Below are positions 1 to 8,648 of a DNA stretch of 64,000 nt, piece by piece. The notes below the pieces were generated by a model. That model had not been told where the DNA came from, made no database searches, and saw only the letters and a list, made by a program, of their open reading frames with translations. The first letter of the stretch is position 1. Each line of letters opens with the position of its first letter. The stretch comes from Cetobacterium somerae (GTDB lineage Bacteria > Fusobacteriota > Fusobacteriia > Fusobacteriales > Fusobacteriaceae). The stretch lies in contig NZ_CP092521.1 in the NCBI RefSeq assembly GCF_022430525.1, positions 62,001 to 126,000 on the forward strand. Reading direction: 5' to 3'. A program made the translations under genes and the position numbers.

Positions 1-154
1 AATCTTTCTTTGAAAAGTTAAGTAATTTTATGCTATTTATTTAAAGTATTAAAATCTTCATTTTTTGAAAAAATAGGAAGAATAAACAATTCAGAAAAAT
101 ACAAAGAAATTGATCATTAACCTTGTATAAATACTCAACAAAAGTCACCAGAGT
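1..154. other. Left edge, no recognisable gene
   Basis: An open frame of about 37 codons on the plus strand ends at a TAA at 118-120. It starts after an in-frame stop near base 19 and has no recognisable start or product, so it could be a gene remnant or chance. I see nothing else here. Confidence 0.3.
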
Positions 155-207
155 GCACGCTTAATAGTTTCTAGTTTTTGCCAAGGCAAATTTCTAGAAA
201 CTGCGTG
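155..207. other. Candidate oriT (nested inverted repeats)
   Basis: Directly upstream of the relaxase, GTTTCTAG (167-174) pairs with CTAGAAAC (194-201). Inside it TTTGCC (177-182) pairs with GGCAAA (185-190), and an outer arm CACGC (156-160) faces GCGTG (203-207). A nested, imperfect inverted repeat just before a MobA/MobL relaxase gene is the usual arrangement of a plasmid transfer origin. The nic site cannot be assigned by eye. Confidence 0.5.
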
Positions 208-263
208 TCTTAATGATAGGTTTGACCTTTCAGGTGTCTTCGACTTTTTTAGGAGGTGAAATC

Positions 264-2483
264 ATGGCAAATTATCATTTGAATATATCTTATGGTACAA
301 TTGGAAAAGGTGGACCACATATTGACTATATTTTAGGACAAAATAAATATGCTAATAAACAAAATGAAATTAAATATACTAATCACAATTTGCCTAATTG
401 GTGCAAATCTCCTAAAGAATTTTGGGTAGCTGGTGATGATAAAGAAAGAATAAATGGTACAGTGTATAAAGAGATTAGAATATCTCTTCCTAATGAACTA
501 TCTCACGAGAAGAATATTGAGCTTTTAAATGAGTTTATAGATACTATTCTAGAGGGAAAATATCACTATTCTGTATCTATTCATAGTAAAGAAAGTTCAT
601 ACAAAAAAGAGATTTTAAATACTCATGCTCATATAATGTTTTCTCCAAGAGAACTTGATGGAATTGAGCGAAATAAAGATATTTTTTTTAAAAGAGCTAA
701 TGCTAAATCTCCAGAACATGGAGGTTGTAAGAAAAATACAAGTTGGAATAATATAGAAAAGTTATTAGAGATAAGAAAACTTTGGGAAGATATACAAAAT
801 AAATATTTAGAAAATGAAAAAAGTAATGAGAGAGTTTCATGTGAAACTTTAGAGAAACAAAGAGAGATTGCTTTAGAAAAAGGAGATATTTTTTTAGCTA
901 AATCTTTAGATAGAGACCCCGTTCAAATAGATGGTTATCTATTAAAAAAATCTAAAGATAAATTAAATAAAATGGATAAAGATAAAATAGAATATTTTAA
1001 AATAATTAGAGAAATAAAAGAATTAAAAGATGAAATTCTAAAATTAGAAAGATTAGAAGCTGAAAAATCTTTGAAAAAAGACACAATAAAAGAGATTGAT
1101 TTAGAGTTAAATACTTTTAACGATAGTAAATACCAAGATATTTTAGACACTCATGAGAAGTTAGAAGGAATTAATATGCAGATCTTAAAAGTTGAACATG
1201 AGCTTTTAAGTAGTTTTAATATGGAGAAAAATAGATTAGATTCTTTAAATCTATTATTGAAAAATTTAAACAATGATAAACTTAATTTAGAAAAGTATTT
1301 GGATCAATTTGAAGAAACAATACAAGAGAATGAGTTTAAAGTTTATGCAGAAGAAAAATTAAAAAATAGTTTCAATACTATGTTTAATATATTTAATCAA
1401 AGTAACTATGAAATAAAAAAAGCTGAGAAGATCTTAAAAAATATTCCAAGACAGTTGGAAAACTTAGAAACTACAAGTTTAAATATTCTGACTAAAGGTG
1501 AGTACTCTAAGTTAAAGAGAGAATTAGATTCTAATGAATTAAACTTAATGATATATAAATCTGGTTATAAGTATAAAGATGGTAGCGAGAAGAAGTTAAA
1601 TTTCTTTAAAAAAGAGATTGAGAGATTAAGCGAATCGAATAAAATTATTCTATCTCAAATTAAGAAGATAAAAAGCGATTATTCCACTCCTGAAATGAAA
1701 AATAAAAAGATTAGAATTGAAAAAAGTATAGAGTCAAAATTGCTAAAAGAAAAAGAGTTGCAAGAATCTATCCTGTTGGATAGACAAATAACAGCTCTTA
1801 TCCTTCGTAAAAAGCTCGTTAAGGTGGATAATAACGTTTTCGAGCACTATTTATCTAAAGTCGAGTCAGAACGCTTTAAATCGCATTTAAAAGCCTCGAA
1901 GTCATCTGAGATTTATAATTATTTTAAAAATATGAAATTTGAAGATATAGAACGACTAGCTTTAAATAGTTTAAGTAAGGGAAGATACTTTAAAGCTATG
2001 AAAGAATATGAAGTTTTAGATAAGAAAAGAATTGAGTTACAAATAAAAAGAGATTCATACTCAACTCTATCTAAAAAGTTATTACATTTAGGGGCTTTGT
2101 CTAGAGTGAATAAAGAACTTAAAAATGTTAATGCGTCTCTTTTAAAATTAGAAAAAGAGTTTAAAGAGATTCAAAGATCAATTGGTGATAAAAAATTTCA
2201 TGAAGAAATATCTAAAATTAATAATTTAAGAAATAATATTGCTGATAGGTACTCTAAACAGAGTGATATGTTCAAAGAGAAATCTAAGCTTAATGAATTT
2301 TTTATTAAAGAGACAAATAAGCTAAAAAGAGATTTAGATTCTGAAAAAGATATATCTAATAGATTTACTAAAGCATCTTTAAAAACAAATTATATTAATT
2401 TAAGAGGAAAAATCTTAGGTAACTATTTAGTTGATTTTGAAATAGAGAAAAAGAAAAGAAAAAGTTTTGAAATGGATTTTTAA
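264..2483 (+). CDS. MobA/MobL-family relaxase with long coiled-coil tail
   Basis: Probably nicks oriT and leads the strand in conjugative mobilisation. The first 200 or so residues look like the MobA/MobL family: an ANYHLN start and the metal-binding THAHIMFS segment with H121 and H123. Residues from about 210 to the end are Lys/Glu-rich and heptad-like, predicted coiled coil with no recognised domain. The ATG at 264 follows AGGAGGTGAA at 251-260; the frame is open upstream to 213 but without a ribosome site. No coupling protein or type IV secretion gene is visible nearby, so transfer would depend on helper functions elsewhere. Confidence 0.85.
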   Translation: MANYHLNISYGTIGKGGPHIDYILGQNKYANKQNEIKYTNHNLPNWCKSPKEFWVAGDDKERINGTVYKEIRISLPNELSHEKNIELLNEFIDTILEGKYHYSVSIHSKESSYKKEILNTHAHIMFSPRELDGIERNKDIFFKRANAKSPEHGGCKKNTSWNNIEKLLEIRKLWEDIQNKYLENEKSNERVSCETLEKQREIALEKGDIFLAKSLDRDPVQIDGYLLKKSKDKLNKMDKDKIEYFKIIREIKELKDEILKLERLEAEKSLKKDTIKEIDLELNTFNDSKYQDILDTHEKLEGINMQILKVEHELLSSFNMEKNRLDSLNLLLKNLNNDKLNLEKYLDQFEETIQENEFKVYAEEKLKNSFNTMFNIFNQSNYEIKKAEKILKNIPRQLENLETTSLNILTKGEYSKLKRELDSNELNLMIYKSGYKYKDGSEKKLNFFKKEIERLSESNKIILSQIKKIKSDYSTPEMKNKKIRIEKSIESKLLKEKELQESILLDRQITALILRKKLVKVDNNVFEHYLSKVESERFKSHLKASKSSEIYNYFKNMKFEDIERLALNSLSKGRYFKAMKEYEVLDKKRIELQIKRDSYSTLSKKLLHLGALSRVNKELKNVNASLLKLEKEFKEIQRSIGDKKFHEEISKINNLRNNIADRYSKQSDMFKEKSKLNEFFIKETNKLKRDLDSEKDISNRFTKASLKTNYINLRGKILGNYLVDFEIEKKKRKSFEMDF

Positions 2484-2514
2484 AATATATAAAAAATAAA
2501 ACACAGGAGGCTAT

Positions 2515-3498
2515 ATGTTTAAATTAAAAAAAGGAGATCTTATTGGATATTATTCCCCATCTGCTCCAGCTACTTTTTTTGCACCTACACGATATAAAAG
2601 AGCTCAAATTTTTTTAGAAAGTAAAGGATTCAAATTAATTTCTGGAAATCTTTCAGGAAAAAGTCAAGGCTATAGATCTGGAAGTATTGTTGAAAGAGCC
2701 AATGAACTAAATACTCTTATTGAAAATAAAGAGGTTAAATGCATAATGTCAACTATTGGTGGAAGTAATTCAAACTCTATTTTGCCTTATTTAAATTTTG
2801 AGGAAATTAAAAAAAATCCAAAAATATTTATAGGATACTCTGATGTAACTGCAATTCTATTGGGTATATATGCCAAAACAGGTATTATAACTTTTTATGG
2901 TCCCGCTCTTGTGGCAAGCTTTGGAGAGTTCCCACCATTAGTCGAAGAAACTTTCTCATACTTTTCAGATATTTTAATGAATAACTTAAATCTACCTTAT
3001 ACATTTAAAACTCCTGACAAATATACTGATATGTTTATAAATTGGGAGGATCAAAATACCTCTAAAACTACTTACGAGAACAAATTAGTTACTGTTACTC
3101 CAGGGAAAGTTTCAGGACGATTAATAGGTGGAAATCTAAATACAATGTATGGAATTTGGGGAAGCGAATATATGCCTGAAATTAAAAAAGGGGATATTCT
3201 TTTCATTGAGGACTCTTTAAAATCTGCTGCTGATATAGAACGAAGTTTTTCCTTTTTAAAGCTTAATAAAGTTTTTGAAAAAGTCAGTGGAATTATTTTA
3301 GGTAAACACGAGCTTTTCAATGATCAAAACAGCGGAAAAAAACCTTATGAAATTTTGCTAGAGGTTCTTGGAGATACAAAGATTCCTTTTTTAGCTGAGT
3401 TCGACTGTTGTCACACTCATCCTATGATAACTCTTCCTATTGGAGGAGAAGTTGAACTGGATTCTACAAACAAAAAAGTAACACTTTTGAAGTTTTAA
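2515..3498 (+). CDS. S66 family peptidase (LD-carboxypeptidase / MccF-like)
   Basis: Serine peptidase of family S66, whose members cleave L,D bonds in muropeptides or inactivate microcin C-type compounds in the cytoplasm. The nucleophile is seen in GYSDVT (S109), the catalytic Glu in FIEDSL (E232) and the His in DCCHTHPM (H300); 327 residues is normal for the family. There is no signal peptide. AGGAGG precedes the ATG and a strong terminator follows. It is 31 bp behind the relaxase and may be read through from it. LdcA-type recycling and MccF-type self-immunity cannot be told apart from sequence. Confidence 0.85.
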   Translation: MFKLKKGDLIGYYSPSAPATFFAPTRYKRAQIFLESKGFKLISGNLSGKSQGYRSGSIVERANELNTLIENKEVKCIMSTIGGSNSNSILPYLNFEEIKKNPKIFIGYSDVTAILLGIYAKTGIITFYGPALVASFGEFPPLVEETFSYFSDILMNNLNLPYTFKTPDKYTDMFINWEDQNTSKTTYENKLVTVTPGKVSGRLIGGNLNTMYGIWGSEYMPEIKKGDILFIEDSLKSAADIERSFSFLKLNKVFEKVSGIILGKHELFNDQNSGKKPYEILLEVLGDTKIPFLAEFDCCHTHPMITLPIGGEVELDSTNKKVTLLKF

Positions 3499-3589
3499 AA
3501 AATTTATAACTTTTAAAACTTTTTTATAAAATCTATGGTCCAAGTATTATAAAAAGTGTTAAAAGTAAAATAATTTTAATCCCCCCATT

Positions 3590-3628
3590 GAAGCCTCTCC
3601 CCCCCAGAGGCTTCTTTATTTTTTTATA
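3590..3628 (+). terminator. Rho-independent terminator
   Basis: GAAGCCTCT (3590-3598) pairs with AGAGGCTTC (3606-3614) around a C-rich loop, followed by a T-rich run. It ends the S66 peptidase transcript. Confidence 0.85.
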
Positions 3629-3675
3629 ATAGTAAAAATAAAATGAGGAAAATATTTTTCTCATTTTTTATCTGA

Positions 3676-4737
3676 TTATTGCTGAATTCCAGGGTACGCC
3701 CAGATTCCAGATGTTCTAATTAAATCTCTATAGATAACTAATTTTTCAGCTTCAGAAACTTTTTGCGCTTCCTCTAAAGATGGATAATCTAAGTAAACTA
3801 AGTTTGAGTACTCAACATTTAATCCCTTTAAGTTAGCAGCCTCTTGGAACACACTTAGCCCTCTTCTAATATGGCTTGCACTACTTATAAGAGTTACCTT
3901 CTCAGGTTTTAAAGTTGCTAAAATCTCAGTTGAATAGATAGCATTTCCAACAGTATCTTTAGCTAAGTCATCCATATAGATCTGTTTAGCTGGAACTCCC
4001 TTTGAAACTAACCAGTTTCTCATTAGGAAAGCCTCTGTAACTCCACCCTTTTGAACTCCTCCTGAAACAATTATTGGTGACTTTGGATTTTTCTTGTATA
4101 ACTCATACCCCTTCTTTAATCTCTCAACTAAAGTCGGTTTCATAACTCCACCCTCACCTAAAGCATATCCTAAAATTACAATGGCATGGTTCCCATTAAC
4201 TTTGAAAGCCTCTGTGTTTAACTTTGCCTTTGAAAAGTTATCAGCCATAGCAAACTTCTCTAAGTATGATTGAGTTTTTTCTGGATGATTCTTTTTTAGA
4301 ACCTCAATTGTTTCGTTAAATGTTTTCATATCCCCCATCTGTTTAGAGTACCCTGCAAGAAGAATTCCAGCCTCAAAATTATCTGGATACATAACTAAAA
4401 TATCTCTATATGTTTGAAGAGCTTCTGGTGTTTTCTTTTGAATTATTTGAGTTGATGCAATACCAAATCTTAAATCTGTTCTGTAAGGACTAAGAGCACT
4501 AGCTTCTGCAAATGAGTTTTCAACTACATCGTATTTCCCCTTTAATGTAATCCCTTTGAAGAACTCCTTTTCAGCTTTACTTAAATCTCCACCATGCCAA
4601 TAGTAGTGGATCCCTGTTTGTGTCAACTGAGCAATCTTCTCTTGATCATTTGAACTTGGGTACTTACTTGTTGAGCTACACCCTGTTAACATAATAAACC
4701 CTAATACCGCTGATAAAACTTTAATCTTTTTATTCAT
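3676..4737 (-). CDS. YdcF/DUF218-domain lipoprotein with N-terminal repeats
   Basis: A lipoprotein: the signal peptide ends in the lipobox LTGC near residue 20. Residues about 30-170 contain helical TPR-like segments. From about residue 185 there is a DUF218 (YdcF/SanA/ElyC-like) domain, with VILGYAL, PIIVSGG and ASHIRRG landmarks. DUF218 proteins are tied to envelope or cell-wall carbon processing, but the reaction is not established. It is the last gene of the operon with the sensor system and overlaps the response regulator by 8 bp, so it is probably an output or partner of that system. Confidence 0.75.
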   Translation of the reverse strand: MNKKIKVLSAVLGFIMLTGCSSTSKYPSSNDQEKIAQLTQTGIHYYWHGGDLSKAEKEFFKGITLKGKYDVVENSFAEASALSPYRTDLRFGIASTQIIQKKTPEALQTYRDILVMYPDNFEAGILLAGYSKQMGDMKTFNETIEVLKKNHPEKTQSYLEKFAMADNFSKAKLNTEAFKVNGNHAIVILGYALGEGGVMKPTLVERLKKGYELYKKNPKSPIIVSGGVQKGGVTEAFLMRNWLVSKGVPAKQIYMDDLAKDTVGNAIYSTEILATLKPEKVTLISSASHIRRGLSVFQEAANLKGLNVEYSNLVYLDYPSLEEAQKVSEAEKLVIYRDLIRTSGIWAYPGIQQ

Positions 4738-5467
4738 CTCTCCTCCTTAAAAAATCCCCTGGGGGTATATTAAAATATTTTTTAAATACAGTGCAAAAAT
4801 GTTTATAGTCAGAAAATCCAACCATCTCAGAGATCTCATAGAGTTTATATATCTCCTCTTTTAAAAGCAAAATACTTTTAGAGACTCTATGTTTATTTAA
4901 AATATCTAAAAATGTTTCATCTGTCTCTTCCTTAATTTTTCTACTCAGATAGCTTGCGCTTACATCTAGCTCTAAAGCAATCTCTTTTATACTCAGCTTT
5001 GTTACATATCTATCTAAAATTATCTGAACTGTTTTTCTAACAAAAATATTGTACTCCTCACTCAGATATCTACTTATGGAATCACTTTCACTTTTATAAA
5101 AATTATTTCTAAATTTTTCAATTGTCTCTAAAAGAATATCCTCATCTAAAGGTTTCAGTATATAATCTAAAACTCCAAGTTGAATCCCTTTTTTTGCATA
5201 TTCAAACTCACTATAGCTACTTAAAATTATAGCTTTAAATTGAAACCCCTCTTCCATGGCCTGCTCAATCATTTCCAGTCCATCTAGTATCGGCATCTTT
5301 ATATCTGTTATCACAAGGTCAGGATTTAAAGTTTTTATGAGCTCCAATCCCTCTTTACCATTTTTCCCCTGCCCAACTATTTTACAATTTAATAGATCCC
5401 AAGAAATACTTTCTATCAGACCCTCTCTTATTATCTTTTCATCCTCTACAACTAAAACTTTTATCAT
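4730..5467 (-). CDS. Response regulator, AraC-type DNA-binding output
   Basis: The N-terminal receiver domain has the acidic pair near the start (VEDE), the phospho-acceptor D55 in LVITDIKMP and the conserved K in LKPLDED. The C-terminal 110 residues form an AraC-type double helix-turn-helix (LDVSASYLSRKIKEE, then EMVGFSDYKHF). This is the YesN class normally paired with LytS/YesM-type kinases, and the cognate kinase lies immediately upstream. It should activate transcription on phosphorylation; the target promoters are not evident. Confidence 0.9.
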   Translation of the reverse strand: MIKVLVVEDEKIIREGLIESISWDLLNCKIVGQGKNGKEGLELIKTLNPDLVITDIKMPILDGLEMIEQAMEEGFQFKAIILSSYSEFEYAKKGIQLGVLDYILKPLDEDILLETIEKFRNNFYKSESDSISRYLSEEYNIFVRKTVQIILDRYVTKLSIKEIALELDVSASYLSRKIKEETDETFLDILNKHRVSKSILLLKEEIYKLYEISEMVGFSDYKHFCTVFKKYFNIPPGDFLRRRDE

Positions 5468-5481
5468 TCTTACTCCATATC

Positions 5482-7095
5482 CTAAGGTAAAACTATTTTC
5501 ACAAGAGTTCCTCTTCCCTTTCTACTCAAAATTTTTACCCCGTATTTCTCTCCATAGTGTAACTTTATTCTTCTGTTTACATTATATAGCCCTATGTGGT
5601 TAGTCACATTATCTTTTTTCAAATTTTTTCTTATCTCCATTAACTCATCTTTAGAAAGTCCATCTCCATCATCTAAAAAGTAGATAACTAGTCTTCCTTT
5701 TTGTAACTTTCCTCTTATATCTATATGAAGTTTATCCTTTGAAGAGAACCCATATTTTATTGAGTTTTCAACTATTGGTTGAAATATAAGTTTAGGTGTT
5801 TTTTGATTATTTAAATTACTCTCTATATCTATGGTGTAGGAGAAATCCTCTCCAAATCTATATTTTTGAATCTCTAAATAGCTCTCTATAAACTTTATAT
5901 TTTCATCTAATGAAACGATAGTCTTTCTATTATCAATACTGAATCTAAGAATAGATGAGATATTTAAAATAATTTTATTGCTCATTTTCACATCTTTTTT
6001 TATGGTGTACTTTAACATCTCCAGTGTATTAAATAGAAAATGAGGATTAAATTGACTCTCCAACTGTTTAATCTCTAAATTGATGTTGTTTTCAAACTCT
6101 CTTTTATTTATCTCAATAAGATTTTTTATATCTAGTAACATCTTATTGTAAGAGGTCGCTATAATTCTAAGCTCATCATTGGTTTCCACCTCTAAAAAGT
6201 TATTTAGCTCCCCTTTTCCAGTACTTTTTATAGCACCGATTATCTTATCAATCACAGCTAGTTTTTTATTGATAAAATAGTTTATTGTCAAAAATATGCA
6301 CGTAATTAAGAATATAAAAATCGTTATAAAATAAACAATCTGCTCAAAAATTTTAACTAACATAAAATCTAAATCTCTGTAGATATAGATATACAGTTTA
6401 GAATTATATACTCCTGATTTAAAAAAAATATTTTTCTTATTAACTGGCAGCTTCACTCTATTTAGATTATCTGAGTAGTTATTTGTATTTCTCTTTAAAA
6501 TATATCCATTTTTATCTGTAAAAATATAGTTGCCGTTGATCTCAATTTTTTTAAAAATATCCTCAATTTCTGAATCTGAAACATAAAAAAGGATGTAGTT
6601 GTAACTTTTATCCGCTAAATTTTTAACTTTGCTACCCATTGTCAATATGGTTTTTTTCTCATTTAGAAATCTCATCTCTTCAGACTCTAAAATTATCCCC
6701 TCACTATTTTTCAGTTTTTTTAAAATCCCCCAATTGGGATTTAAACTGCTTCCCCTAACAAGAGGGCTGCTTTCAATAGTTGGTTTAAAATTTTTATCTA
6801 AAACTATGAAATTTCCTTTTAAATCAAACTCGTTTTTTATCTTATAAATATTTTCAAAATCTAAACTCCTATTTTTTAACTCTTTCAGCGCTAAATCATA
6901 TTTAGATAGCAACTCATCCAAACTCTTTTGGATAAAGTTAAACTCCTTTTGACTCTCCTTTTTTATAGCTGAATATTGTAGAGAGTAGATCACAACATAC
7001 CCAATTAGAGACAGGAAAATAATAGGAAATATAAAATAAAGTATCAGAAAATCTTTTATCTGTTTTTTTAAACTCACAAATTTATTTTGAGACAT
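5482..7095 (-). CDS. Membrane histidine kinase (LytS/YesM type)
   Basis: Senses an extracytoplasmic signal and phosphorylates the adjacent regulator. TM1 lies at about residues 16-38, followed by a periplasmic sensor region of about 210 residues, TM2 at about 249-275, and a HAMP-like linker. The His_kinase domain has the phospho-acceptor in QFNPHFLFN (H352). The ATPase domain has the N box in PIVENSIKYGF and a DDGDGL G box. The start overlaps the end of the upstream binding-protein gene by 14 bp, indicating translational coupling. Confidence 0.9.
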   Translation of the reverse strand: MSQNKFVSLKKQIKDFLILYFIFPIIFLSLIGYVVIYSLQYSAIKKESQKEFNFIQKSLDELLSKYDLALKELKNRSLDFENIYKIKNEFDLKGNFIVLDKNFKPTIESSPLVRGSSLNPNWGILKKLKNSEGIILESEEMRFLNEKKTILTMGSKVKNLADKSYNYILFYVSDSEIEDIFKKIEINGNYIFTDKNGYILKRNTNNYSDNLNRVKLPVNKKNIFFKSGVYNSKLYIYIYRDLDFMLVKIFEQIVYFITIFIFLITCIFLTINYFINKKLAVIDKIIGAIKSTGKGELNNFLEVETNDELRIIATSYNKMLLDIKNLIEINKREFENNINLEIKQLESQFNPHFLFNTLEMLKYTIKKDVKMSNKIILNISSILRFSIDNRKTIVSLDENIKFIESYLEIQKYRFGEDFSYTIDIESNLNNQKTPKLIFQPIVENSIKYGFSSKDKLHIDIRGKLQKGRLVIYFLDDGDGLSKDELMEIRKNLKKDNVTNHIGLYNVNRRIKLHYGEKYGVKILSRKGRGTLVKIVLP

Positions 7096-7990
7096 GGTTA
7101 TTTTCCTTTAATAGGTTATCAAAGTTTTCAATCCAAAGAGATCTATTTTTTTCTATCTCAAACTGGTTTGGATCTATGAAAACCCTATTTTTTAATGTAT
7201 TTAATTTTCTACTGAAAAATATATCATCTCTAACACTTCTTCTATTCAACGAAATGTTGGAAAAAAGTTGAGTGTCATAGCTACTTAAAAATTTTGTAAA
7301 AGCCTCTTTGCAAGAGTTTTTGTTTAAAACATAGACTCCGTCACTTTCAGCTAGCACACCCTCTTTCATATATACAATCTCTAAACTACTGTTTTTTCCC
7401 ATAGCTTTTATCGCTGCAACTTCATGAGTTAACCCCACTATACTCTTTCCATTTACAACTTTTTCCACCACATCTTGAGAGGATTCTAAGTATATATTAT
7501 CTGTATTTTTTAATAATTTTTTTATAAAGCTCCAAGGTTCATCCATTACATATAAAATATTTACTAAATGTTCAAAAGATGAGGACGACACCTTTGGGTT
7601 TGAATAAGCTATTCTCCCTTTTAGTCTAGGATCTAAAAGATCCTTGTACCCTTCAATAACAATATCTTTTTTTATATTTTTATTCACCAACAAGACATTT
7701 GGAATTATTGAAAAAGAGTATGACTCTTTTATAATGTGATTTAATGGAGCTACAGAAAGAGTTGTTCCACCAAAAAATACGTCAGGATAGTCTTGCTTTT
7801 GTTGCTTTAAAACTTTATTGACCAACTCCCCTGTTCCTCCAATCTCCACTTCAACCTTGCAATTATAATTCGATTCGAACTCTTTGATTAGGGGGTATAA
7901 AGTTTCTATCGAATGTGAAGAGTAAACTTTTATTGAGTTAGAGTAAGCGTATTGTATAACAATAATAAAGAAAATAATCAACTTCTTCAC
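7082..7990 (-). CDS. Periplasmic iron(III)/anion-type solute-binding protein
   Basis: A class of binding protein related to AfuA/FbpA or PgtC. The first 17 residues are a signal peptide, and the mature protein begins with a typical KVYSSHSIETLYPLIKEFE segment; IGGTGELVNKV and PDVFFGGTT are family landmarks. No ABC permease or ATPase genes accompany it. It is first in an operon with a histidine kinase and regulator, as in the PgtCBA and other three-component sensors. I infer it delivers the ligand to the kinase rather than to a transporter; the ligand is unknown. Confidence 0.8.
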   Translation of the reverse strand: MKKLIIFFIIVIQYAYSNSIKVYSSHSIETLYPLIKEFESNYNCKVEVEIGGTGELVNKVLKQQKQDYPDVFFGGTTLSVAPLNHIIKESYSFSIIPNVLLVNKNIKKDIVIEGYKDLLDPRLKGRIAYSNPKVSSSSFEHLVNILYVMDEPWSFIKKLLKNTDNIYLESSQDVVEKVVNGKSIVGLTHEVAAIKAMGKNSSLEIVYMKEGVLAESDGVYVLNKNSCKEAFTKFLSSYDTQLFSNISLNRRSVRDDIFFSRKLNTLKNRVFIDPNQFEIEKNRSLWIENFDNLLKENNHVSK

Positions 7991-8019
7991 TGTAACCCTC
8001 CATTAAATAACATATATTA

Positions 8020-8069
8020 ATTTTAATGTATTTATTGACTGATTTCAATACTTAAAAATATTATTTTAT
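8020..8069 (-). promoter_or_regulatory. Promoter and upstream element of the sensor operon
   Basis: On the minus strand TTGAAA (8043-8048) is followed after 17 bp by TAAAAT (8020-8025), about 30 bp before the binding-protein gene. The whole 48-bp block at 8022-8069 recurs with 8 differences at 17004-17051, upstream of the XRE regulator gene. Confidence 0.6.
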
Positions 8070-8070
8070 A

Positions 8071-8104
8071 CTAAAAAATGAACTAGGATAAAATACCCTA
8101 GTTC
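8071..8104 (-). terminator. Terminator of the YwqK-repeat operon
   Basis: GAACTAGG (8080-8087) pairs with CCTAGTTC (8097-8104). On the minus strand the hairpin is followed by a T-run, so it ends the operon that begins near 16240. Confidence 0.75.
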
Positions 8105-8139
8105 ATTTTCAAATTTTTTATTTTTTGCTCTTCAGTATC

Positions 8140-8601
8140 TTAATTTTTAATCTTTCCATTCTCGTAATAGCTTTCAATAATTCTATCTGCTTCTCCAACT
8201 TTACAAAACATTTCAGTTTTTAGTTGTCCATTTTCATAATATATTTTAACAACTCCATCCTCTATATCATCCTTATAAAATGCTTCTGTTCTCAATTGAC
8301 CATTCTCATAATAATCCTTTGCAATACCATTTAACTTTCCATCTTTATATGTGAACTCCCCATATACTTTACCGTTTTTATAATATATTTTAGTCACTCC
8401 ATTTAATTCTCCACTCTTATATACTCTTTCACTTTGAAGTTCTCCACTTTCAAAATAATCTTTAACAATCCCATTATCTTTTCCTTTTTCATAGATTAAC
8501 TCAGTTTTTAATTGCCCACTTTTATAATATATCTTTGTCACTTCATTTTTATCACACGCACTAACAAATAATAGTATAATCAAAATTAAATATTTTTTCA
8601 C
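8140..8601 (-). CDS. YwqK/MORN-like repeat lipoprotein
   Basis: A 20-residue signal peptide ends in the lipobox VSAC. The mature part consists almost wholly of about six tandem repeats of about 20 residues with the pattern YYxNGQLxTExxYKxGxxxG, the MORN_2/YwqK type. Automated pipelines label such proteins YwqK-family antitoxins, but the repeat is a general beta-hairpin module and no toxin is recognisable beside it. Last gene of the minus-strand operon and the only one with a perfect lipobox. Likely anchored to the inner leaflet of the outer membrane or to the inner membrane. Confidence 0.75.
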   Translation of the reverse strand: MKKYLILIILLFVSACDKNEVTKIYYKSGQLKTELIYEKGKDNGIVKDYFESGELQSERVYKSGELNGVTKIYYKNGKVYGEFTYKDGKLNGIAKDYYENGQLRTEAFYKDDIEDGVVKIYYENGQLKTEMFCKVGEADRIIESYYENGKIKN

Positions 8602-8648
8602 ATCTTCCTCCTAAAGCAGTTTTTTATACAACTCCAACTTTACTTTAG

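Noticed and set aside
8140-8601. YwqK antitoxin with a nearby toxin
   Set aside because: The name comes from repeat similarity. None of the neighbouring proteins shows a nuclease, deaminase or other toxin motif that I recognise.
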